Assembly (NCBI RefSeq): GCF_028657195.3
Contig: NZ_JANCPR020000002.1
Location: 1 to 64,000 of the forward strand
Reading direction: 5' to 3'
DNA length: 64,000 nt
Source of the DNA: Streptomyces iconiensis
GTDB taxonomy: Bacteria > Actinomycetota > Actinomycetes > Streptomycetales > Streptomycetaceae
Position 1 is the first letter of the stretch. Each line of letters begins with the position of its first letter. This document shows positions 49,575-58,596 of the stretch, piece after piece. The notes under the pieces are model-generated. The model worked only from the letters and a program-made list of their open reading frames with translations. It made no database searches and was not told the origin of the DNA. A program made the translations under genes and the position numbers.

Positions 49575-50306
49575 TCAACCGGCGGCGGGGCGCGGCACGG
49601 TGGTGAGCGCGAGGCTTCCGGGGAGGGCGTCGAGTGCGGCACGGAAACGGGCGGCGAGTTCCCGCTTGTCCGAAACGGGCTCGCTCCCGGTCGCCGCGGT
49701 CGCCGCAGTGCCCGCGGCCACTCCGTTCGGCACGGCTTCCGAGGGCTCGGCCGCCCAGCCGGCGAGCGCGTGGCGGAAGGCGGAGACGAGCATGTCCGTG
49801 GCGAGCCGGGGGCGCGGGTCCGCGGGTCCTTCGAGGGCGAGAGCGCCGTCCAGGATCTTCAGCGCCGACCGGGTGGTGCGCTCGCAGAACTGTGTGCTGT
49901 GCGCGTCCATGGACGGGTTGCGTTCCGCCAGCCGCAGGCTGAGCCGGGCGCGGTGTGCCCAGTCGTGGTCGGCCACCCGGTCGAGGGCGGCGAGCAGCGC
50001 GTCGCGCGTCAGCTCCAGCAGGACCCGTCCGTCGGGCCCCGTGGCACGCAGTTCCTCCAGGAACGCTGCCCACAGGTCCTGGAGCGGTGCCGTCGCGACA
50101 TCCTCCTTGCCGGCGAAGTACCGGAAGAAGGTGCGCTTGGACACCTCGACCTCGTCGCACAGCTCGTCCAGCGTGACGCCGCCGAACCCGCTGCGGGTGA
50201 AGTGGTTCAGGGCCGTGTCGATCAGCGCCTGACGCGTGCGCTGCTTCTTGCGCTCCCGCAGCGGAAGCACCGCGACGGAACGCGGGGAATCGGTGGCGGC
50301 GTTCAC
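49575..50306 (-). CDS. TetR-family transcriptional regulator
   Basis: 243 residues. The HTH reads RERKKQRTRQALIDTALNHF, FGGVTLDELCDEVEVSKRTF, FRYFAGKEDV. The C-terminal ligand domain has a Gly/Ala-rich loop. Likely controls the P450 behind it and itself. Ligand unknown. Confidence 0.9.
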   Translation of the reverse strand: MNAATDSPRSVAVLPLRERKKQRTRQALIDTALNHFTRSGFGGVTLDELCDEVEVSKRTFFRYFAGKEDVATAPLQDLWAAFLEELRATGPDGRVLLELTRDALLAALDRVADHDWAHRARLSLRLAERNPSMDAHSTQFCERTTRSALKILDGALALEGPADPRPRLATDMLVSAFRHALAGWAAEPSEAVPNGVAAGTAATAATGSEPVSDKRELAARFRAALDALPGSLALTTVPRPAAG

Positions 50307-50371
50307 CGACGTGAGTGTAATGCGGCCACCGGGACGGGCCGTGCCCGGACGGCCTCCGGGCTTCGGTGTTT

Positions 50372-50540
50372 CTGAGAGTCAACGCCCTGGGACAGCAATG
50401 CCCCTGAGCTTCAACACCCTTGAGCAGCAACGCCTTTGCGTATCAAGGCCCTTGAGCAGCAACGCCCTGAGCAGCAGTCCCCGTGAGCATCAATGCCGCT
50501 GAGCATCAAGGCCCCTGGCTTCAACGCCCCTGACTTCAGG
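50372..50540. repeat. Eleven-unit degenerate repeat between two TetR genes
   Basis: Units of 15-17 bases of the type CYTGAGCAKCAACGCC (for example CTTGAGCAGCAACGCC twice, CGTGAGCATCAATGCC, GCTGAGCATCAAGGCCC) run head to tail. On the minus strand the core reads GGCGTTGCTGCTCA. They fill the 229-base gap between two co-directional TetR genes and extend to the end of the downstream-coded TetR. Confidence 0.85.
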
Positions 50541-51126
50541 ACCGTTCGGGGAGGGTGCGGGACCAGCCGTTGTCGAGGATGTCGAAGATGCGGTCGAGGG
50601 CGTCCTGGGGTGCCTTCCGTTCGTGCGCGAGGGACGCGGCTTCGAGGGCGAAGTGGGCCAGCGCTTGGCAGCCTGGTTCGTCGGGCGGGAGGCCGGCGTC
50701 GGCGGCGATCGCTTCGGCCAGCGCCTGCTCGTGGCGCAGCCACATGCGCCGGGCGTACTCGCGCAGCGCGGGGGTGGAGTCGATCATGCGGAGGAAGCCA
50801 GCGAACCGGGGGTCGGCGTGGATCCGCCGTGAGCGCTCTTCCGTCATCATCCGGCGCAGCGCCTGGGGCACGGTCTGCCTGGCCGGACGTTCGCTGACGG
50901 CCGCGATCAGCTCCGCCTCGCGGTCGGCCTCCTCGTCGAAGACGAGCGCCACTTTGCCGTCGGGGAAGTGCTTGAACAGCGTCGTCACCGAGACATCGGC
51001 GGCATCGGCGATCTCGCGTACGCCGACCTCGTCGTAGCCGCGCTCCAGGAACAGCCGCAGGGCCGCGTCGGCCAGCGCCTGGCGGGTTGCTGCTTTCTTG
51101 CGCTCGCGGCGCCCGCTCTCCGTCAT
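50536..51126 (-). CDS. TetR-family regulator of the TetX-like monooxygenase
   Basis: 196 residues from ATG 51126. The HTH is RRERKKAATRQALADAALRL, FLERGYDEVGVREIADAADV, SVTTLFKHFPDGKVAL. It is divergent from the flavin monooxygenase gene with a 140-base spacer that carries a long inverted repeat over the promoter. Repression relieved by the monooxygenase substrate is the expected logic. Confidence 0.9.
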   Translation of the reverse strand: MTESGRRERKKAATRQALADAALRLFLERGYDEVGVREIADAADVSVTTLFKHFPDGKVALVFDEEADREAELIAAVSERPARQTVPQALRRMMTEERSRRIHADPRFAGFLRMIDSTPALREYARRMWLRHEQALAEAIAADAGLPPDEPGCQALAHFALEAASLAHERKAPQDALDRIFDILDNGWSRTLPERS

Positions 51127-51163
51127 CGCCCCACCGTACCGGAATGTGTATCCGATGAGAAAG

Positions 51164-51201
51164 TTGAACGGTTGCACTTTTTCAACGGTTCAACCTACAG
51201 T
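51164..51201 (+). promoter_or_regulatory. TetR-type operator over the TetX-like gene promoter
   Basis: TTGAACGGTTG (51164-51174) and CAACGGTTCAA (51183-51193) are inverted arms with one mismatch and an 8-base spacer. -35-like TTGCAC (51172-51177) and -10-like TACAGT (51196-51201) are 18 bases apart, so a bound regulator would cover the promoter. Confidence 0.7.
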
Positions 51202-51266
51202 GGGCGGCGTACCGACCGACCGAACTGTCGCCGCCGAAGCGACGCCGGGTCTTTCTGGAGGAAGCG

Positions 51267-52508
51267 ATGACCAACAGCACACCCCGTATCGCCGTGGTCG
51301 GGGGCGGGCCCGCCGGGCTGACATGCGCCCGCGTCCTGCAGGGACACGGCATCGAGGTCACGGTCCACGACGGCGACGCGGCGGTGGACGCACGCGACGC
51401 CGGCGGAACGCTCGATCTGCATGCCGACAGCGGGCAGATCGCACTGGAGGACGCCGGGCTGATCGACGCCTTCATGGCGCTGGCGCGGCCGGAAGGGCAG
51501 GCCAAGAGCCGCCGTGACCAACACGGCACCGTCCTCACGGAGTTCACACCGGCGCCCGGCGACGAAGCGGCACCCGAGATCGACCGGGGCCAGCTGCGCC
51601 GCATGCTCCACGAACACCTGCGGCCCGGCACCGTCCACTGGGGACACGCACTCGTGCGTGCCGTCCGCACCGGCGACGGCGTGCACCGTCTGGAGTTCGC
51701 CGACGGCACCAGCACGGAGGCCGACCTCGTCATCGGCGCCGACGGTGCGTGGTCGAAGGTCCGCCCCCTGGTCAGCGACGCGGTGCCCCAGTACCTCGGG
51801 GTCTGCTTCCTCGACGCCCGCTTCGACGACGTCGACACCCGGCACCCCGCCATCGCCGGGATCGTGGGCGACGGCCACATGTTCGCCAACGACGGCGCAG
51901 GTCGCGCGGTGATCGTCCAGCGCAACAGCAACAGCGTGGTCCGCGGCTACGTGGCGTTCCGGGCGCCACTGGACTGGCACGTGCGGGCCGGTGTGGACCT
52001 CACCGACCGGCAGGCCGTACGCGCCCACCTGGTCCAGGAGTTCAGCCACTGGTCGGCCGGCATGCGCGAGCTGATCACCGCCAACGACGGTGACTATGTG
52101 CCGCGCACGTTCCACGCGCTGCCCGCGCCCCTGACGTGGGACCGCGTTCCCGGCGTCACGCTGATTGGGGACGCGGCGCACCTCATGGCACCCTTCGGCG
52201 GCCACGGCGCCAACCTGGCGATGCTCGACGGCGTGGAACTCGCGCACGCCGTCAAGGAGGAGGCCACCCTCGGCGAGGCGGTCTCCCGCTACGAGTCGGC
52301 GATGTTCGCGCGCTCCGGAGAGCTGGCCACGAGCGCGAACGGAGCACTCACGCGGTTCTTCGCCACCACGACCCCCGACGCGCCGCACCTGCCGCCCGAC
52401 CACGCGCAGGAACACAGGAACTACCTCGCGCGGGCAGCGGCCTACCGGGCCCAGCAGGCCGAGCGGGCCCGGCAGGCTCAGCGGGCCGCGCAGTCACCGG
52501 GCCACTGA
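51267..52508 (+). CDS. TetX-like FAD-dependent monooxygenase
   Basis: 413 residues. Class A flavoprotein: AVVGGGPAGLTCARVLQGHG, GGTLDLHADSGQIALEDAGL (the GGTLDLH segment of TetX-like enzymes), IDRGQLRRMLHEHL, GADGAWSKVRPLV, and GDAAHLMAPFGGHGANLAML. Such enzymes hydroxylate and inactivate tetracyclines in some clades; the relatives in actinomycetes have unknown substrates. TetR-controlled. Confidence 0.85.
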   Translation: MTNSTPRIAVVGGGPAGLTCARVLQGHGIEVTVHDGDAAVDARDAGGTLDLHADSGQIALEDAGLIDAFMALARPEGQAKSRRDQHGTVLTEFTPAPGDEAAPEIDRGQLRRMLHEHLRPGTVHWGHALVRAVRTGDGVHRLEFADGTSTEADLVIGADGAWSKVRPLVSDAVPQYLGVCFLDARFDDVDTRHPAIAGIVGDGHMFANDGAGRAVIVQRNSNSVVRGYVAFRAPLDWHVRAGVDLTDRQAVRAHLVQEFSHWSAGMRELITANDGDYVPRTFHALPAPLTWDRVPGVTLIGDAAHLMAPFGGHGANLAMLDGVELAHAVKEEATLGEAVSRYESAMFARSGELATSANGALTRFFATTTPDAPHLPPDHAQEHRNYLARAAAYRAQQAERARQAQRAAQSPGH

Positions 52509-52519
52509 CTGACGCTACG

Positions 52520-53272
52520 TCAGTTCGGCAGCCGCCGGCGCCGGTTGTGTGCCGCGTCGCCCTGGCCCGCCCCTTCGAGGGTGAGGAACTGGGTGAGCGG
52601 GTTACCGGCGTGCCAGAGGGCGAGCTGGTCGCGGTGCACGGGGACGAGGTGCTGGGAGGCGGCGAAGGTCAGGGCCTGCGCCGTGAAGCGGCTGGTGGTG
52701 ACGAGCACGGCCACCTCGGCCCTGAAGTAGCCGCGCGCGCCCGCGAGTTCCCGCATGTCACGCGCGGGGATCGCACGGGACACCGCGTACCGCTTGCACT
52801 GGATCACCATGGAACGCCCGTCGGGCAGCACCCCGAGGACATCGGCGCCGTTGTCACCCGCTCCCCCGACGCGCCGCACGCCGGTGCAGCCGTCGCGCCG
52901 GCACAGCGAGGCGACCAGGTCCTCGAACGCGCCGCCGCTCATGCCGTCGACCTCGGCGAGCGTACGGTGTCCGGCTCGCACCGCGTCCTGCCGCTCCCAC
53001 TCGCGGTGTTCCGCCCTGGCCACCCGGTCGGCACGCCACAGCCGCCAGCACCCGAGGGCCAGCGCGGCACCCACGGCGGCGCCGAGCAGATACGGCCATA
53101 TCCGGGACCAGTAGACGATCCCGGCGAGCACCAGAACGGCGGCGCACCCCAGTACGGGGCGCCATCGCCCCCGTAACCACACATGGGACCGACGGCGCAC
53201 CGCCGCACCGCGCCGCCTGGCAGCACCACGCCCCCGCCGGGCCGCCGCCGTCGTCCGCTTCCTCGCTGACAT
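52520..53272 (-). CDS. Mrr-like restriction endonuclease-domain membrane protein
   Basis: 250 residues from ATG 53272 (GTG 53296 is an alternative). A basic, Arg-rich N-terminus is followed by two membrane segments (VLGCAAVLVLAGIVYW, YLLGAAVGAALALGCW) and a C-terminal Mrr_cat nuclease domain with GAFEDLVASL, GADVLGVLPDGR and the catalytic VIQCKRY (D...QxK). Mrr-like proteins cut modified or damaged DNA. The membrane anchor is seen in many actinomycete members. Convergent with the monooxygenase, 11-base gap. Confidence 0.85.
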   Translation of the reverse strand: MSARKRTTAAARRGRGAARRRGAAVRRRSHVWLRGRWRPVLGCAAVLVLAGIVYWSRIWPYLLGAAVGAALALGCWRLWRADRVARAEHREWERQDAVRAGHRTLAEVDGMSGGAFEDLVASLCRRDGCTGVRRVGGAGDNGADVLGVLPDGRSMVIQCKRYAVSRAIPARDMRELAGARGYFRAEVAVLVTTSRFTAQALTFAASQHLVPVHRDQLALWHAGNPLTQFLTLEGAGQGDAAHNRRRRLPN

Positions 53273-53427
53273 CCGCCCCACCCCCCACTCCCTCACCCCG
53301 TACGCACCGCATCGGGCCGTGCGCTCAGCGTCATCCCCGCCCGTGCCCCGCGCAAGACCTGGGGCAGATACCGGGGCCGGCGCCTGACGGGTCGCCGGAT
53401 GGCGGGTGGCACCCGGTGCCTGCCGGG

Positions 53428-54189
53428 TCAGATGCTGAGGAGGGAGAACAGGGCACCGTCGGGGTCGCGCAGGGTGGCGGCGCGACCGTGCTCGGTGTCC
53501 TGCGGCGGCAGCACGACCTCGCCGCCGGCGCCGATCGCGGCCGAGACGGCCCCGTCCAGGTCGGGGGCGCGGAAGAAGACCTCCCAGCGGGGGCGTACGC
53601 GTGGGTCGGGCGCTGCCTCGATCCCGCCGTCCCGCAGCCCGGCGACGGTCTTCCCGTCCACCAGGACGATCACCTCGTCGCTCTGCTCCTCATAGCTGAT
53701 GCCGTGCCGCGGGTCCTCGGCCCAGCCGAAGACGGCGCCGTAGAAGAGCGCGGCGTCGAACGCGTCCCGGGTGCGCAGTTCGAGCCAGGCGGGAGCGTGG
53801 CCGGTACCGACGGCCCAGCCGCGCGGCTGTTCGCCCTGCCACAGGCCGAACGGGGCGCCGGAGGGGTCGGCGGCCAGCACGGCGCGGCCACTGCCGACCG
53901 CGAGGGGGCCGACGGCGACGGTCGCGCCACGCTCCGCGATGCGCGTCGTCGTGATGTCCGCGTCCTCGACCTGGAAGAAGACCGTCCAGCGCACCGGGAG
54001 CTGCCAGGTGACGGCCAGCTCTCCCAGACCGGCGACGGGCTCACCGTCCTCGGTGGCCACGCGGTACTCGTCGCCGAGCGGACTGTCACGGAAGGACCAG
54101 CCGAGCACGGCCCCGTAGAACTCCTCGGTGGAGCGCATGTCGCGGGTCGTCAGGCTGACCCAGCAGGGGATTCCGCTTACCGAAGTCAT
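53428..54189 (-). CDS. Two-domain VOC-family protein
   Basis: 253 residues with two glyoxalase-like halves: TRDMRSTEEFYGAVLGW...GAPFGLWQGEQPRGW and TRDAFDAALFYGAVFGW...DPDGALFSLL. GGAAGG-like ribosome site GGAAGG before ATG 54189. Substrate unknown; typical members act on antibiotic or small electrophile substrates. Confidence 0.88.
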   Translation of the reverse strand: MTSVSGIPCWVSLTTRDMRSTEEFYGAVLGWSFRDSPLGDEYRVATEDGEPVAGLGELAVTWQLPVRWTVFFQVEDADITTTRIAERGATVAVGPLAVGSGRAVLAADPSGAPFGLWQGEQPRGWAVGTGHAPAWLELRTRDAFDAALFYGAVFGWAEDPRHGISYEEQSDEVIVLVDGKTVAGLRDGGIEAAPDPRVRPRWEVFFRAPDLDGAVSAAIGAGGEVVLPPQDTEHGRAATLRDPDGALFSLLSI

Positions 54190-54485
54190 CGCGTACCTTC
54201 CGGGTCGCGTCCAAGATCGTTACGCAAACCGAGCCGCCGCCTCCTTGCGGGCCCGGAACCCCCCACCATCGTGACATTCGGAACATTTCGCGCCACTTTT
54301 CCCACAGAAACCCCAGCTCAGCGCCCCGCCCTCGACGATGGCCAGGAAACCCCTCGGGGCGCTCGGTCCGCCGGTTCGGCGGTGGGTCCGCCGGAGTGTG
54401 GCGCCGCGTTGCTGTGCCGCGTTGTTGCGCCGGGGTGTTGCACCGGGCAGGGGGTGCCCCTTGGGCATGTGTGCGGAGTGCGGAC

Positions 54486-54536
54486 GGAACGTGGCCTGGC
54501 GCGCCGTTCCCCGCGCCCCTGACGGGGCGCCGTTCC
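54486..54536. repeat. Streptomycete-type intergenic hairpin element
   Basis: GCGCCCC-TGAC-GGGGCGC (54513-54530) inside GGAACG...CGTTCC arms. The block GTTCCCCGCGCCCCTGACG is a sequence I recall from many Streptomyces intergenic regions. It lies in the 54190-54564 gap between the VOC and hydrolase genes, which otherwise holds GC-rich YGCCGCGTTG repeats. Confidence 0.6.
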
Positions 54537-54564
54537 TTCCACACGCCCATGAGTGAATGGACCG

Positions 54565-55284
54565 ATGACACAACTGACCCCCTTCACCCACCCCTTCGAC
54601 GGCGAGCTGCTCAGCGGCGTACACGCCGTGCGGGACCACGGCGGCACCCGGCCGACCGTCGTGGTCCTGCACGGGGCGGGCAACGGTAACAAGGCACCCC
54701 TGTTTCCGCTGGTCAGGGACTTCGCGGCGCGCGAAAACGACGCGCTGGCCTTCGACTTCTCCGGGCACGGGGAGAGTTCGGGCCACCTCGGCGAACTGAG
54801 CCTGCGCCGCCGCTTCGACCAGGCGGCCTCGGTCATCGAGGGGCAGGTCCCCGCCGAAGCGCCCCTCGTGCTCGTCGGGTTCAGCATGAGCGGCCAGACC
54901 CTCGCCGACCTCGCCCGTCACTTCGGGCCCCGGGTGACGGCGCTCGGCCTGTGCGCGCCGGCCGTGTACGCCGCCGAGGCGTGGGAAGTGCCCTTCGGTA
55001 CGGGCGACGGACCGTTCAGCGAGATCATCCGCCGCCCCGGCAGCTGGCGCGACTCCCCCGCGCTGGCCGCGCTGCGCGCCTACGAGGGCCGCGCGGTCCT
55101 CGCCGTGCCCCGTACCGACGAGGTCATCCCGCCGGACGTCACCCGCGCGATCCGTGCCGCACTCACCGAACGGGCCCGCCTCACCCCCGTCGAGTACCCG
55201 GAGGCGACACATCGCCTGGGCAGCTGGTTCGGCGAACACCCCGCGGACCGCGCCCACTTCGTGGCCACGATGCTCCCGGCGTGA
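54565..55284 (+). CDS. Alpha/beta hydrolase
   Basis: 239 residues from ATG 54565 (GTG 54553 also in frame, neither with a clear ribosome site). PTVVVLHGAGNGNKAPLFPL, FDFSGHGESSGHLGE and the nucleophile elbow VGFSMSGQTLA define the fold; AVPRTDEVIPPDV and YPEATHRLGSW supply the acid and His. Substrate unknown. Serine hydrolase of the dienelactone/esterase-like kind. Confidence 0.8.
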   Translation: MTQLTPFTHPFDGELLSGVHAVRDHGGTRPTVVVLHGAGNGNKAPLFPLVRDFAARENDALAFDFSGHGESSGHLGELSLRRRFDQAASVIEGQVPAEAPLVLVGFSMSGQTLADLARHFGPRVTALGLCAPAVYAAEAWEVPFGTGDGPFSEIIRRPGSWRDSPALAALRAYEGRAVLAVPRTDEVIPPDVTRAIRAALTERARLTPVEYPEATHRLGSWFGEHPADRAHFVATMLPA

Positions 55285-55388
55285 CGCCCGCCCGAGCCGG
55301 CCCGAGCGCCCGGGCGAGCCCGGATGCGCGAGTCAGCCCGATCCCAGCGAGCCCCGCCACCCATGCGGGTCCGGCCGCCTGAGCGGGC

Positions 55389-56774
55389 TCAGCTCCCGCC
55401 GGCCGCCACCGTGGTGCCGCAGCAGCCGCCGGCCGCCTCCCGTGCGGGTTCGTCGAAGAGTCCCGAGCCGCCGCAGACCCCGGTCTCGGCGAGGATCAAC
55501 TCGACGCGGGCGGCGGCCTCGTGGTCACCGTCGAGCGCGGCGGCGACGGAGCGTGCCTGTTCGTAGCCGGTCATGGCGAGGAACGTCGGAGCACGGCCGT
55601 AGCTCTTCATGCCCAGCAGGTAGACATCGGCCTCCGGGTGGGACAGCTCCGAGGCGCCGTGCGGGTAGACGGTGCCGCAGGAGTGCACGTTCGGGTCGAT
55701 GAGCGGGGCGACCCCGACGGGGGCCTGGAGCCGCTCGTCGAGGGCGAGGCGCAGTTCGTTCACGTAGGTCAGGTCCGGGCGGAAGCCGGTCAGGACGATC
55801 ACCTCGTCAACGGGTTCGAGGCGGCGCCCGTCCTCGGCGACCAGGACCAGCCGCCGCCCCGCACCGGCACCCTCGCCACCGGAGCCCTCGCCGCCACCGC
55901 CGCCCAGGCCGCCGGTGCCTTCCCGCTCGACGGCCTCGGTGCGGAATCCGGTCACCGCCGTGGCGTGCCCCGCGTCGACGGCGGCCTTGGCACGCAGGCC
56001 GAGGGCGCCGCGTGCGGGAAGCTGGTCGTCCTCGCCGCCGCCGAAGGTGTCCCCGCCGATACCGCGCCGCAGCACCCACGTCGCATGGGTGCCCGGCTCG
56101 TCCCCGGCGAGGGAGGCGAGGCCCGCCAGCACCGTGAAGGCGGAGGCGCCCGAGCCGACGACGGCGGTACGCCTGCCCGCGTAACGGGCCCGTACGGCGG
56201 GGTCGTCCAGGTCGGGCACGCGGTAGCTGATCCGGTCGGCCGCCGCGCGCTCACCCAGCGCGTGCAGCCCGTTGCCGCCGAGCGGGCCCGGGGTCGCCCA
56301 GGTGCCGGAGGCGTCGACGACCGCGCGGGCCGGCACACGTTCCTCGCCGCCGTCCGGAGCTGCCAGGTGCAGCGCGAAGGGCTGCCCAGCGCGCTCGGAG
56401 TCGACCACGCGGTCGCGCCCCGTCCGGGAGACGCCGGTGACGCGTACGCCGTAGCGGACCCGTGCGCCCAACGCGTCGGCGAGCGGCTGGAGATACCGCT
56501 CGGCCCAGTCGGCGCCCGAGGGGTACGTGCCGCCTTCGGGCCGCTCCCAGCCGGTGGGAGCGAGCAGCTTCTCGGCGGCGGGCGCGATGACCTCGTCCCA
56601 GGTGGAGAAAAGCCGCACGTGCCCCCACTCCCGTACGGCGGTGCCCGCGTGCGGGCCCGCCTCCAGCACCAGCGGTTCCAGCCCGCGTTCCAGCAGCGAG
56701 GCGGCGGTGGCCAGGCCGATCGGTCCGGCACCGATGACCGCCACGGGCAGCCGGGACGGCTGTGACTCGTTCAT
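55389..56774 (-). CDS. Arsenic-linked FAD/NAD-dependent oxidoreductase with Cys-rich C-terminus (ArsO-like)
   Basis: 461 residues from ATG 56774 after AGGAGAAGG. Two Rossmann motifs: VAVIGAGPIGLATAASLLER and RTAVVGSGASAFTVLAGLAS. A Gly-rich loop (GGLGGGGGEGSGGEGAGAG) sits before the second substrate half. The C-terminus carries GVCGGSGLFDEPA and GGCCGTTVA, a Cys cluster that could bind As(III). Flavoproteins of this type accompany ars operons on Streptomyces replicons (arsO/arsT-like). Divergent from arsR1 with two ArsR-box-like sites between. Reaction not established. Confidence 0.82.
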   Translation of the reverse strand: MNESQPSRLPVAVIGAGPIGLATAASLLERGLEPLVLEAGPHAGTAVREWGHVRLFSTWDEVIAPAAEKLLAPTGWERPEGGTYPSGADWAERYLQPLADALGARVRYGVRVTGVSRTGRDRVVDSERAGQPFALHLAAPDGGEERVPARAVVDASGTWATPGPLGGNGLHALGERAAADRISYRVPDLDDPAVRARYAGRRTAVVGSGASAFTVLAGLASLAGDEPGTHATWVLRRGIGGDTFGGGEDDQLPARGALGLRAKAAVDAGHATAVTGFRTEAVEREGTGGLGGGGGEGSGGEGAGAGRRLVLVAEDGRRLEPVDEVIVLTGFRPDLTYVNELRLALDERLQAPVGVAPLIDPNVHSCGTVYPHGASELSHPEADVYLLGMKSYGRAPTFLAMTGYEQARSVAAALDGDHEAAARVELILAETGVCGGSGLFDEPAREAAGGCCGTTVAAGGS

Positions 56775-56915
56775 GCCTTCTCCTGTCTCCCTCATTCGGC
56801 TGTGCCTGCTGTACCTGCTGTGACTGCTGTTTCCGTTGCTTCTGCTGTTCCTGCCGCTGATCCGGCTCTCGTCACAGCTGACCCGTCACAGCTGATTCGG
56901 CTCCCGTACACCTGA

Positions 56916-56931
56916 TTCGACATTCATCGAT
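56916..56931 (-). promoter_or_regulatory. ArsR-box-like site facing the flavoprotein gene
   Basis: TTCGACATTCATCGAT contains TCGA-N6-TCGA. Read on the minus strand it aligns with the site at 56958-56973 in the pattern ATYGATGRATGTCRA. Confidence 0.55.
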
Positions 56932-56957
56932 CCAGCACCTTCACCCTGGCACTCTGT

Positions 56958-56973
56958 ATTGATGGATGTCAAT
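56958..56973 (+). promoter_or_regulatory. ArsR-box-like site facing arsR1
   Basis: ATTGATGGATGTCAAT: ATTGA and TCAAT arms around a 6-base spacer, the TTGA-N6-TCAA form known for ArsR operators. It lies just before the arsR1 start. Confidence 0.6.
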
Positions 56974-56981
56974 ATTGAGGG

Positions 56982-57398
56982 GTGTCGAAACTCAAGGAAA
57001 CGCACGAGGCACCACCCCGGGCGCCGGAGGCCACGGCCACGGCCACGCCGACGGGCATGCCCGAGGGGAAGGACGCACCGGAGGTGGCGCCCTGCTGCCC
57101 GCCCCTCACCTCCCCCGACCTGTCAGCGGAGGACGCGCGCACGATGGCGGAGATGTTCAAGGCCCTCGGCGACCCCGTACGCGTCCTGCTCTTCTCCCGC
57201 GTCGCCTCCCACTCGGGCGGCGAGGTCTGCGTCTGCGACCTGGGCGACCTCGGCGTCTCCCAGCCCACGGTCAGCCACCACCTCAAGAAGCTCCGCGACG
57301 CCGGACTCGTCACCTCCGAGCGCCGCGGCACCTGGGTCTACTACCGCGTCGCCCCCGGCGTGCTCGCACGCATGGGCACGATGGTCAGCGCACGCTGA
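56982..57398 (+). CDS. arsR: ArsR-family arsenic-responsive repressor (first)
   Basis: 138 residues from GTG 56982. It has an unusual 40-residue N-terminal extension with APCCPPL. Winged helix: MFKALGDPVRVLLFSRVASH, GGEVCVCDLGDLGVSQPTVS, HHLKKLRDAGLVTSERRG. VCVCDL is the ELCVCDL-type As(III) site. Convergent with acr3 and divergent from the flavoprotein. Confidence 0.9.
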   Translation: MSKLKETHEAPPRAPEATATATPTGMPEGKDAPEVAPCCPPLTSPDLSAEDARTMAEMFKALGDPVRVLLFSRVASHSGGEVCVCDLGDLGVSQPTVSHHLKKLRDAGLVTSERRGTWVYYRVAPGVLARMGTMVSAR

Positions 57399-57459
57399 CC
57401 GCCCGCGCCCGCGAGCAGCCCCGCCGGGGGCGAGCGCCGGCCGGCGCGGCCGGCGTGGA

Positions 57460-58596
57460 TCAGCGGGCGGGCGGGATGCCGCCGTGGACGGCCGGAGAGC
57501 TGAACCTGCGGCGCCAGGCGAGGGAGACATAGACGAGGGCGATCAGTACGGGCACCTCGATGAGCGGGCCGACGACGCCGGAGAGCGCCTGTCCGCTGGT
57601 CACCCCGAACGTGGCGATGGCCACCGCGATGGCCAGCTCGAAGTTGTTGCCCGCAGCGGTGAAGGCGAGCGTGGCCGAGCGGTCGTAGGCCAGACCGATC
57701 GCCTTGCCCAGCGCGAACGTGCCGAACCACATGACCGCGAAGTAGACGAGCAGCGGCAGCGCGATACGGACGACGTCCAGCGGCTGAGAGGTGATCGTCT
57801 TCCCCTGGAGCGCGAAGAGGATCACGATGGTGAACAGCAGGCCGTAGAGCGCGAACGGGCCGATCCTCGGCAGGAACTTCCGCTCGTACGCTTCCTGTCC
57901 CATGCGCCGCTCGCCGATACGGCGGGTGAGGAACCCGGCGACGAGCGGGACGCCGAGGAAGATGACGACGTTGAGCGCGATCTTCCCCATCGAGATGTCG
58001 AGGTGCTGCCCCTCGCCCAGGCCCAGCCATCCGGGCAGCAGGTCGAGGTAGAGCCAGCCGAGCAGGCCGAAGGCGATGACCTGGAAGACGGAGTTGAGCG
58101 CGACCAGTACGGCCGCGGCCTCGCGGTCACCGCAGGCCAGGTCGTTCCAGATGATGACCATGGCGATACAGCGGGCCAGCCCGACGATGATCAACCCGGT
58201 GCGGTACTCGGGCAGATCGGGCAGGAAGATCCACGCGAGCGCGAACATCACGGCAGGACCGACGAGCCAGTTGATGACCAGCGAGGAGACCATCAGCCTG
58301 CGGTCACCCGTCACGGTGTCCAGCTTGTCGTAGCGGACCTTGGCCAGCACCGGATACATCATCACCAGCAGCCCGAACGCGATCGGCAGCGAGATCCCGC
58401 CGACCTCGACCTTGCTGAGCACGCTGTTCAGACCCGGGATGGCCCGTCCGAGCCCGAGTCCCGCCGCCATCGCCAGCAGGATCCATACGGCGAGGTAGCG
58501 GTCGAGGGTGGAGAGCTTGCGCGCGACACCCGCCCCGGGGGACGCGTCCCCGGAGGAGGCAGCGGGGGTAGGGGTGGGAGCCTGGGTCTCGGTCAC
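57460..58596 (-). CDS. acr3: Acr3-family arsenite efflux permease
   Basis: 378 residues from GTG 58596, whose first base pair overlaps the arsR2 stop (GTGA). About ten membrane helices. LARCIAMVIIWNDLACGD holds the conserved Cys of helix 4, and GNNFELAIAVAIATFG matches the helix 9 signature. It exports arsenite using the proton gradient. Operon order arsR2-acr3. Confidence 0.95.
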   Translation of the reverse strand: MTETQAPTPTPAASSGDASPGAGVARKLSTLDRYLAVWILLAMAAGLGLGRAIPGLNSVLSKVEVGGISLPIAFGLLVMMYPVLAKVRYDKLDTVTGDRRLMVSSLVINWLVGPAVMFALAWIFLPDLPEYRTGLIIVGLARCIAMVIIWNDLACGDREAAAVLVALNSVFQVIAFGLLGWLYLDLLPGWLGLGEGQHLDISMGKIALNVVIFLGVPLVAGFLTRRIGERRMGQEAYERKFLPRIGPFALYGLLFTIVILFALQGKTITSQPLDVVRIALPLLVYFAVMWFGTFALGKAIGLAYDRSATLAFTAAGNNFELAIAVAIATFGVTSGQALSGVVGPLIEVPVLIALVYVSLAWRRRFSSPAVHGGIPPAR

